From contig JBDTBW010000012.1 in assembly GCA_039923855.1 (NCBI GenBank), positions 1 to 6,718 of the forward strand: a DNA stretch of 6,718 nt, written 5' to 3'. Positions 1-5,001 of the stretch are shown one piece after another. Origin of the DNA: 66-474 sp039923855 (GTDB taxonomy: Bacteria; Pseudomonadota; Gammaproteobacteria; Xanthomonadales; Rhodanobacteraceae). The notes under the pieces are model-generated. The model had not been told where the DNA came from. It saw only the letters and a list, made by a program, of their open reading frames with translations, and did no database searches. How positions within the stretch are numbered: position 1 is the stretch's first letter; each line of letters opens with the position of its first letter. Position numbers and translations under genes: made by a program.

Positions 1-231
1 ACCGCGCACACCGTCGACGCCGATGCCTTGTTGGCCGATCCGGCCGGCGCACTATGCGCGGCGCTGGCCGCCTTTCTTGGTCTGCCATCGCTGCAGCCCG
101 GCGCGTTGTCGCAAGCCGCGGGCCACGGCCGCAAAGGTCTGCCGGTCGCCTTTGCGCCCGGGCACGCCGCGCATTACCAGGAAGCCCTCGCCGAAGCCTT
201 TGTGGCGTTGGACTCGACCGCGCCCGATTGA
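1..231 (+). CDS. C-terminal fragment of a possible sulfotransferase-like protein (5' end outside window)
   Basis: An open frame runs from the first base to a TGA at 229-231, giving the last 76 residues of a protein whose start lies upstream of the window. The segment coding for VDADALLADPAGALCAALAAFLGLP resembles the C-terminal part of PF13469/PF00685-type sulfotransferases, where a 'D-L-ADP...L..L..FLGL' stretch follows the catalytic core. A GRKG-type basic patch and a final helix follow. The PAPS-binding P-loop and catalytic residues would lie upstream and cannot be checked. Coding status is supported by the uninterrupted frame, codon bias like that of the neighbours, and a following 69-nt gap with a good ribosome binding site for the next gene. 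The sulfotransferase assignment rests on this short tail alone and could be wrong; other P-loop enzymes end in similar Ala-rich helices. Confidence 0.5.
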   Translation, partial: TAHTVDADALLADPAGALCAALAAFLGLPSLQPGALSQAAGHGRKGLPVAFAPGHAAHYQEALAEAFVALDSTAPD

Positions 232-300
232 ATCTGGCGTTCGCTTCTTCTTGACGCGGCAAAGTTAGACTACGAGTCACCACGGTTACGGAGGATCGTC

Positions 301-1386
301 ATGTCCTCGCCATTACGTTGTTTGTCGATTTTGCTTGCGTTGATCTGTTCCGCGTGCACGGCCGCCGCGCCGGCGCCGCCGCAACTCAAAGTGCCCTCCG
401 GCTTTCATGTCGCCGTTTACAGCGACGCGGTGCCCAATGCGCGCGAGATGGCTCTGGGCGCCAAGGGTACCCTGTTCGTCGGCTCCAACGATGCCGACAA
501 GGTGTATGCGGTCACCGACCAAGGCCATAAAGTGCGCGTGATCGCATCGGGCCTGGAGTCGCCGGTCGGCGTCGCTTTCCACGATGGCGATTTGTATGTC
601 TCGGCGGTCAGCCGGATCCTGAAATTTCCAGACGTAGAGGAGCATCTGGACAAACCGCCAGCGCCGCAAGTCGTCACCGACAAATTGCCGAGCGCGAGGC
701 ATCACGGCTGGCGCTTCATCGCGTTCGGCCCGGACGGCAAGTTGTACGTGCCGATCGGCGCTCCCTGCAATGTTTGCGATCAACCCGGCTACGCGAAACT
801 CCTGCGCATGAATGCCGACGGCAGCGGCTGGCAGGACGTGGCGTACGGTATCCGCAACACGGTCGGTTTCGATTGGCAACCCGGCACGCATACGCTTTGG
901 TTCACCGACAACGGTCGGGATCTCCTGGGCGACGATATTCCTTCGGACGAATTGAACCGCGTCGACAAGTTGGGCGAGCATTTCGGTTTCCCGTACTGCC
1001 ACGAGGGCGACATCCTCGATCCGCAATTCGGCAAGGGCAAATCGTGCAAGGATTACGCGCCGCCGGCGCTGAAGCTCGGCGCGCACGTCGCTTCCCTGGG
1101 GATGCGCTTCTACAACGGCACGCAGTTTCCGGCGAGTTACCGCGGCGCGATCTTCGTCGCCGAACACGGCTCGTGGAACCGCTCCTCGAAGTTCGGTTAT
1201 CGCGTGGTGGTGGTGCACGTCGACGGCAACAAAGTGATCGGCCAGCAACCGTTCCTGACCGGTTTTCTGGACGGACAAGAATCCTTGGGCCGTCCGGCCG
1301 ATGTGTTGCCGCTGCCCGACGGCAGCCTTCTGGTATCCGACGATGACAACGGCGCCATTTACCGCGTCACGTACTCTCCCAAGTGA
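301..1386 (+). CDS. Exported glucose/sorbosone dehydrogenase-family (PQQ-type beta-propeller) protein
   Basis: A 361-residue protein of the glucose/sorbosone dehydrogenase family (GSDH, PF07995; often annotated L-sorbosone dehydrogenase), whose studied members are periplasmic beta-propellers that oxidise sugars with PQQ. The start is fixed by GGAGG at 290-294, six bases before ATG. Residues 1-18 form a signal peptide (short polar start, then SILLALICSA). Cys19 could be a lipid attachment site, but Cys at -3 makes the lipobox non-canonical, so signal peptidase I cleavage is equally possible. Family landmarks in order: His134-His135 in RHHGWRF followed by FGPDGKLYVP (catalytic-His region), APCNVC (Cys156, Cys159), YGIRNTVGFDW with Arg185-Asn186, LWFTDNGRDLLGDD (199-212), HGSWNRS (289-295) and a final ADVLPLPDGSLLVSDD propeller strand. 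Additional cysteines at 233 and 249 may form a disulfide. The natural substrate cannot be read from the sequence. The gene is probably cotranscribed with the PEBP gene that follows. Confidence 0.9.
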   Translation: MSSPLRCLSILLALICSACTAAAPAPPQLKVPSGFHVAVYSDAVPNAREMALGAKGTLFVGSNDADKVYAVTDQGHKVRVIASGLESPVGVAFHDGDLYVSAVSRILKFPDVEEHLDKPPAPQVVTDKLPSARHHGWRFIAFGPDGKLYVPIGAPCNVCDQPGYAKLLRMNADGSGWQDVAYGIRNTVGFDWQPGTHTLWFTDNGRDLLGDDIPSDELNRVDKLGEHFGFPYCHEGDILDPQFGKGKSCKDYAPPALKLGAHVASLGMRFYNGTQFPASYRGAIFVAEHGSWNRSSKFGYRVVVVHVDGNKVIGQQPFLTGFLDGQESLGRPADVLPLPDGSLLVSDDDNGAIYRVTYSPK

Positions 1387-1388
1387 GG
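1385..1388 (+). promoter_or_regulatory. Shine-Dalgarno GAGG overlapping the upstream stop codon
   Basis: GAGG begins inside the TGA (1384-1386) of the dehydrogenase gene. It stands only 2 nt before the ATG at 1391 but 5 nt before the ATG at 1394, so the second of the two tandem ATGs is the more likely start of the PEBP gene. Terminating ribosomes would sit directly on this site, which suggests translational coupling of the two genes. Confidence 0.55.
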
Positions 1389-1393
1389 TCATG

Positions 1394-2023
1394 ATGAAAC
1401 TGCACAGCAACAGCTTCGCCAATGGCGCCGTGATCCCCGCCGAATTCGCGTTCGGCAAGCCCGGCGATCATGGTGAGCCCTGCGTCTTCGCCGGCAACCG
1501 CAATCCGCATCTGGCGTGGAAGGGCGCGCCGGAAGGCACGCGCTCGTTCGCGCTGGTGTGCATCGATCTGGACGTGCCCAGCAAACCGGACGATGTCAAC
1601 AAGGAAGACCACATGGTGCCTTCCGGGTTGCCTCGGGTCGAGTTCATGCATTGGCTGATGGTCGATCTCCCGCACGATTGCCGCGAACTCGCCGCCGGAA
1701 GCTGCAGCGACGGCGTGACCGCGCATGGCAAATCCCATCCGGCCGGTCCAGCGGCGACAAAACAAGGCCGCAACGACTACACCGGCTGGTTCGAGAACGA
1801 TCCGGACATGGACGGCGCGTATCTCGGCTACGACGGTCCATGTCCGCCATGGAACGATGAGCGTGTGCATCGCTACCTGTTCCAGATGTTCGCTTTGGAT
1901 ACGCCAAGCTTGGGATTCGGGCAGGGCTTCACCTGGACCGATGCGCAGCGCGCCATGACCGGTCACGTGTTGGCCGAAACCGATTACGTCGGCACTTACA
2001 GCTTGAATCCTGGCGCGCATTGA
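1394..2023 (+). CDS. YbhB/YbcL family (PEBP, Raf kinase inhibitor-like) protein
   Basis: A 209-residue phosphatidylethanolamine-binding-protein family member (PF01161, bacterial YbhB/YbcL branch). These are compact beta-fold proteins with a small anion-binding pocket; their bacterial role is poorly known. Recognisable pocket elements: the DPDAP-like motif as DLDVP (58-62), the HW strand at His86-Trp87 (FMHWLMVDLP), and GPCPP (148-152) followed by VHRYLF with His159. GRNDYTGWF (125-133) is also typical of this branch. No signal peptide is visible, so a cytoplasmic location is likely, unlike periplasmic YbcL. The protein is longer than E. coli YbhB (about 158 residues); the extra length lies mainly at 63-83 and around 133-147. 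ATG 1391 would add one Met; 1394 is preferred for ribosome-binding-site spacing. The gene starts 7 nt after the dehydrogenase stop, hence probably the same transcript. Confidence 0.9.
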   Translation: MKLHSNSFANGAVIPAEFAFGKPGDHGEPCVFAGNRNPHLAWKGAPEGTRSFALVCIDLDVPSKPDDVNKEDHMVPSGLPRVEFMHWLMVDLPHDCRELAAGSCSDGVTAHGKSHPAGPAATKQGRNDYTGWFENDPDMDGAYLGYDGPCPPWNDERVHRYLFQMFALDTPSLGFGQGFTWTDAQRAMTGHVLAETDYVGTYSLNPGAH

Positions 2024-2139
2024 GCGCCGTCGCCGCGGCTTCGCAAACCCTTGACGAGCCGGGCATTAACGTACCGGCAACCCCCCGTTCACGCGGATGC
2101 TTCGATACTGGGCTTTCGCCAACCGTCCGGGGTGACCCG

Positions 2140-2358
2140 ATGAATGTCGACATCATCAAGGGCAAATGGAAACAGCTCGGCGGCCGCCTGAAAACGAAGT
2201 GGGCCGAACTTAGTGAGGACGAGGTCGGTCGATCGGAAGGTCATCGCGACTATCTGATCGGACGGTTGCAGGAGCGTTACGGCTGGGCCAGAGGTCGGGC
2301 CGAGGCCGAAGTGGCACATTTCGAGAGCGAGCTCTCATCCGCAGACAACGAGAGGTAA
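2140..2358 (+). CDS. CsbD-family stress-response protein
   Basis: A 72-residue small, highly charged protein of the CsbD family (PF05532; E. coli YjbJ, Bacillus CsbD), abundant in general stress and stationary phase but of unknown molecular function. The family signature is clear: MNVDIIKGKWKQLGG at the N-terminus, KTKWAELSEDEV in the middle, then EGHRDYLIGRLQERYGWARGRAE with a final acidic helix. The start at ATG 2140 matches the family N-terminus exactly and is preceded by GGGGTGA (2129-2135), so the longer upstream open frame is not used. No membrane segment is present. The gene opens a run of four small genes on the same strand. Its stop codon TAA (2356-2358) overlaps the GAGGT of the next gene's ribosome binding region, only 5 nt before that gene's ATG. 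Family knowledge suggests induction by general or envelope stress, but I could not identify a convincing promoter in the 116-nt upstream gap. Confidence 0.92.
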   Translation: MNVDIIKGKWKQLGGRLKTKWAELSEDEVGRSEGHRDYLIGRLQERYGWARGRAEAEVAHFESELSSADNER

Positions 2359-2363
2359 GGGTC

Positions 2364-2774
2364 ATGACCAATCAGGTCGTTCCAGAGAATCCGATTCAAA
2401 CCGCGCGCGCCACCGCGCGCATCGAAACCGGCGCCGAGCGCTTCAAGGAAGGCGCCTCGCAAACCGTGCAGACGGCCAAGGAGAAATTCAACACGGCCGC
2501 CGACAACGTCGAACATGGTGTGCACAAAGCCACCGATGCATCGGCCAGCGCCGCGATCCGCGCCACCGAAAAAGCCGCGGAACTGCGCGAACGCAGCCGC
2601 GAGGCATTGGATGAAGCGCGCCAACGCGCCAGTGAAATGGCCGACGACGTAAAGGAGCGCGCGGGCGATGCATTCGACACCATGCGCGAGTTCGTGCGCG
2701 AACGTCCCGCGCAATCGGTAGCGATCGCGTTGGCGACCGGCTGGTTGCTTGGCCGTCTGGTGGGTCGCCGCTGA
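2364..2774 (+). CDS. DUF883 family protein (ElaB/YqjD-like, membrane-anchored ribosome-binding type)
   Basis: A 136-residue protein resembling the ElaB/YqjD/DUF883 family (PF05957). In E. coli these tail-anchored inner-membrane proteins associate with ribosomes in stationary phase. Residues 10-105 are a long, charged, Ala-rich amphipathic helix with little Gly or Pro (repeated patterns such as RATEKAAELRERSREALDEA), typical of extended coiled-coil or apolipoprotein-like helices. Residues 109-136 hold the diagnostic C-terminus: FVRERPAQSVAIALATGWLLGRLVGRR, i.e. the V+E+P..S..IA motif, one transmembrane helix (about 114-132) and a terminal Arg-Arg. The N-terminal helical region is longer than in E. 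coli YqjD (about 100 residues). The ATG lies 5 nt after the CsbD stop, with GAGGTAAGGG just upstream. Position between CsbD and a YqjE-like gene supports the assignment. Ribosome binding here is inferred from the family only. Confidence 0.85.
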   Translation: MTNQVVPENPIQTARATARIETGAERFKEGASQTVQTAKEKFNTAADNVEHGVHKATDASASAAIRATEKAAELRERSREALDEARQRASEMADDVKERAGDAFDTMREFVRERPAQSVAIALATGWLLGRLVGRR

Positions 2775-2806
2775 TCCCATCCACCGCGATTTCCATGGGA
2801 TGGATC
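2773..2806 (+). promoter_or_regulatory. Possible hairpin over the ribosome binding site of the YqjE-like gene
   Basis: The 36-nt gap between the DUF883 and YqjE-like genes contains opposed repeats. GATCC (2773-2777) can pair with GGATC (2802-2806), and ATCC (2779-2782) with GGAT (2798-2801). Alternatively ATCCCAT (2774-2780) pairs perfectly with ATGGGAT (2795-2801). Either fold covers the GGGATGGA purine stretch that would serve as Shine-Dalgarno for ATG 2811. No T-run follows, so it is not a terminator. A translational control role is speculative. Confidence 0.25.
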
Positions 2807-2810
2807 GCCG

Positions 2811-3410
2811 ATGACGGGCGAAGCCGAGGCGCAAGCGCAGGAAGCCGTGGGGAAACTCGCGGCCGCTGCGGAGCAATTGGCCGCGGAAGAGGCGATCGAA
2901 CGCGCGGCGCAAGCTGCGCACGAGGCGGCGGCCCGCGAAGCGGCCACGCATGTACCGCCTGCTCCGGGCTTCGGTGCGCAACTCGAAGCGCTGTTCGCGG
3001 CCGGCAGCGGCGTGATCGGCGCACTGGGCCGGTTCTTCGCGGAATTCGGCGCGCTGCTGGGCGCCGAGGCGCGGGTGCTGCGTACAGGTGTGCCGCTGTT
3101 CTTCATCGCCTGCATTGCGCTGATCGCGCTCTCGGTGTCGCTGTGGGCATGTCTGGTCGCACTGATCGCCTGGTTGTTGCTGCATCTCACACATTCGATG
3201 GGAATCGCGTTGCTGCTGCTGGTGGTCGGTCACGCGTTGCTGGTGACCGGTATCTGGTTCGCGATCAAACGCGGTGTGCATCAGGCGAGTTTCCCGCAGG
3301 CGCGCGCGGAATGGCGGGCGCTGTGGCATCAGATGACCGGCGATCTAAAAGGATTCGCCGGGCCGCGCGCGGACAAACCGGCGCCGCCGGACACGGGATC
3401 GAAGCCATGA
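2811..3410 (+). CDS. YqjE-like / phage holin superfamily III (DUF1469) membrane protein
   Basis: A 199-residue inner-membrane protein. Residues 1-47 are an Ala/Glu-rich amphipathic helix and 54-90 a second, less charged helix ending in GALLGAEARVLRTG. A hydrophobic hairpin follows: about 94-124 (VPLFFIACIALIALSV...LLLHL) and 131-152 (GIALLLLVVGHALLVTGIWF), separated by a short THSM turn. After it come the basic AIKRGVHQ and a cytoplasmic tail ending in a Pro/Lys-rich segment. This 'EAR-helix, two TMs, basic tail' layout matches PF07332 proteins such as E. coli YqjE. Despite the holin name these are not lysis genes when they sit beside YqjD, and no phage genes are nearby. The N-terminal helix is longer than in E. 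coli YqjE (about 130 residues overall). The ATG is preceded by GGGATGGA. The stop codon overlaps the next start (ATGA, 3407-3410). Confidence 0.75.
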   Translation: MTGEAEAQAQEAVGKLAAAAEQLAAEEAIERAAQAAHEAAAREAATHVPPAPGFGAQLEALFAAGSGVIGALGRFFAEFGALLGAEARVLRTGVPLFFIACIALIALSVSLWACLVALIAWLLLHLTHSMGIALLLLVVGHALLVTGIWFAIKRGVHQASFPQARAEWRALWHQMTGDLKGFAGPRADKPAPPDTGSKP

Positions 3411-3661
3411 AATATTTCGCGGCACTGGCCGCGCGCGAAGACGCGATGGTGCGTTGCCTGTTCGCGCGGCAGCAATTAAGCGCCTCGGTCAACGAAGTTT
3501 CGGACATCTATCGGGCCTATCCTTTACCGGCGTTGGCCGGCGCCGCCGGCATCGGCTTTCTGCTGGCACAATTGCGCGTCGGCGGCGGTTTGGTGATGGC
3601 CAGCGCCCGCCTAGCCACCGGCCCGACGTTCGGTTTGATACGCAGGGTTCTGCAAATCTAA
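3407..3661 (+). CDS. Small membrane-associated protein in the YqjK position
   Basis: An 84-residue protein starting with the ATG of an ATGA overlap with the YqjE-like stop codon, a strong sign of translational coupling. Residues 1-37 are helical and mixed-charge. Residues 38-58 (AYPLPALAGAAGIGFLLAQLR) look like a single weak membrane segment, followed by a Gly-rich stretch and a basic C-terminus (LIRRVLQI). In E. coli the order is yqjD-yqjE-yqjK, and YqjK is a small protein of similar size; placement here in the same order suggests an equivalent. Direct sequence similarity to YqjK is not evident to me, so the function is unknown. A longer frame extending upstream to 2795 exists but merely shadows the YqjE-like gene and is not used. 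Confidence 0.65.
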   Translation: MKYFAALAAREDAMVRCLFARQQLSASVNEVSDIYRAYPLPALAGAAGIGFLLAQLRVGGGLVMASARLATGPTFGLIRRVLQI

Positions 3662-3706
3662 TGCGAATCTGAAAAGCCGGGTTGTATCATCAGGGGAAAA
3701 TTCAAC

Positions 3707-4939
3707 ATGCTTCCGCCGTCATCACCGCCCGTGGAAGTCACCGTTTCACCGCCGGAAACGGTCCCCGCGGCGGTGCCGCCATCGTCCCCCGTTTCGGTGA
3801 CGCCTTCGTCTTCTGTGGCATCAGGCGTGGTGTGGACCACGGTACGGCGCAGGAAGCGCCCGCGCGCGGCGGAACGCCGGCGCGCACGACGCCTGCGCGG
3901 GCTGCGTCTGCCGATGCTGGTGATGATGTTCCTGGCCATCGCCGCGGTGCTGATCCTGGCGCGTTCGCTGATCATCCCGCTGGTGCTGGCGGCTTTCGTC
4001 GGCATGGGCTTGAATCCGATCGTCGCCGGATTGCGCAATCGCTTGTGGATTCCGCGCGCGCTGGGCGCGTTGGCCGTCATGGGGGTGCTGGTCGCCGGCT
4101 TGGTGGAAGCGGCGGTGCTGTTGACCACGCCAGCGGCGCGATGGATCCAGCAGGCGCCGCTGGCGATCCACCAATTGGCGCCGAAGTTGAGGCAGATGAT
4201 CCGCCCCTTGAGCGCGGCCAGCCACGCCGCCTCGCAAGCCTCGCAATCGCTGATCGGCGCCGGCGTCGCGCCGGCCGCCACGCCCGCGGCCGCTTCAACC
4301 ACCAGCATCAGCGTGTCCGATCTGCTGCTGATGGCGCCGAAGATCATCGCCGAAGCGCTCACCGTGGTGCTGCTGGTGTTCTTTTTTCTCACCTATGGCG
4401 ATCACATGCGCCGCCGGCTGGCCCTCGCCTCGCCGCGTTTCGCCTATCGGCGCATCGCGCTGAATCTGGTGCGCGGCATCCAGCACGAAATCTCGCGCTA
4501 TCTCCTGACCGTCACACTGATCAATGTATGTCTTGGCGCTGTCGCCGCGGCGATCCTGTGGTATTTCGGGACGCCGGATCCGGTGCTGTGGGGTTGCGTG
4601 GTGGCGCTGCTCAACTTCATGCCATACGTTGGCGCCATCTGTTCCACCCTGATCATCAGCGCGATCGGGTTGCTGCACTTTGAGGTCGCCACCCACGCGT
4701 TGCTGCCGGCGTTGTGCTTCGCGATCGTGGCGGCACTTGAGGGCAATGTGATCACCCCGATGATCATGGGTCATCGGCTGCGCTTGTCGCCGCTGGCGAT
4801 CCTGATCTGGCTGCTGATCTGGGGCTGGATGTGGGGCATCCCCGGCGCGCTGCTGGCGGTGCCGATGCTGACCTGCGGGAAATTGATCGCCGAGCGCGTG
4901 CCGGGTTGGGAGTGGTTTGCGAAGATGGTGGAACACTGA
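3707..4939 (+). CDS. AI-2E family transporter (PerM-type permease) with extended N-terminus
   Basis: A 410-residue polytopic inner-membrane protein of the AI-2E transporter family (PF01594; includes TqsA, PerM/YdiK and Na+/H+ antiporter-like members). ATG 3707 is preceded by AGGGGA (3692-3697). Residues 1-40 are rich in Pro, Ser and Val, and 47-67 are strongly basic (RRRKRPR...RRRARRLRGLR). The membrane core follows: TM pair at about 69-105, TM at 117-140, a soluble Ala/Ser-rich section (145-205), then hydrophobic segments near 212-229, 266-287, 292-323, 328-345 and 360-390. Family landmarks are LLNFMPYVGA (301-310) and EGNVITPMIMGHRLRLSP (345-362), with the final G-x-x-G-I-PGALLAVPM. The substrate cannot be deduced; the family name does not prove autoinducer-2 transport. 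The gene lies 45 nt after the YqjK-position gene, so it may belong to the same operon. Confidence 0.88.
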   Translation: MLPPSSPPVEVTVSPPETVPAAVPPSSPVSVTPSSSVASGVVWTTVRRRKRPRAAERRRARRLRGLRLPMLVMMFLAIAAVLILARSLIIPLVLAAFVGMGLNPIVAGLRNRLWIPRALGALAVMGVLVAGLVEAAVLLTTPAARWIQQAPLAIHQLAPKLRQMIRPLSAASHAASQASQSLIGAGVAPAATPAAASTTSISVSDLLLMAPKIIAEALTVVLLVFFFLTYGDHMRRRLALASPRFAYRRIALNLVRGIQHEISRYLLTVTLINVCLGAVAAAILWYFGTPDPVLWGCVVALLNFMPYVGAICSTLIISAIGLLHFEVATHALLPALCFAIVAALEGNVITPMIMGHRLRLSPLAILIWLLIWGWMWGIPGALLAVPMLTCGKLIAERVPGWEWFAKMVEH

Positions 4940-5001
4940 TGGATGCCAGACACGAGCGCACGACTACGGCAAACTAGACGTCGGTCGTATTTCATTTCGT
5001 C

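Noticed and set aside
251..276. TTGACG (251-256) as a -35 box for the dehydrogenase gene
   Set aside because: No -10 hexamer lies 16-18 nt downstream; the nearest AT-rich candidate TAGACT is only 9 nt away.
313..1458. A 381-residue open frame antisense to the dehydrogenase gene
   Set aside because: It mirrors the real gene's codon structure, has low-complexity Arg/His/Ala-rich composition with no recognisable domain, and has no sensible ribosome binding site.
2058..2078. GCCGG/CCGGC inverted repeat after the PEBP gene as a terminator
   Set aside because: Only 5 bp with an 11-nt loop and no following T-run.
2051..2079. TTGACG (2051-2056) as a -35 box for the CsbD gene
   Set aside because: The position 17 nt downstream reads CCGGCA, which is not a -10 element. 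TTAACG at 2066-2071 is too close.
2277..3329. A 350-residue antisense frame across the DUF883 and YqjE-like genes
   Set aside because: Composition is dominated by Arg, Gln and His, typical of shadow frames opposite Ala-rich GC-rich genes. Family signatures are on the + strand.
2811..3410. Phage or lysis cassette because of the holin-superfamily match
   Set aside because: There is no endolysin, spanin or structural phage gene nearby, and the YqjD-YqjE-YqjK order explains the gene as a chromosomal stress-cluster member.
3662..3697. TATCAT (3685-3690) as the -10 of a promoter for the AI-2E permease
   Set aside because: Five of six bases match, but no -35 is present and transcription would start at about 3697, cutting off the AGGGGA ribosome binding site.
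3682..4683. A 333-residue + strand frame overlapping the AI-2E permease
   Set aside because: Gly/Arg/Ala-rich with no membrane segments or motifs, whereas the overlapping frame carries clear PF01594 landmarks.
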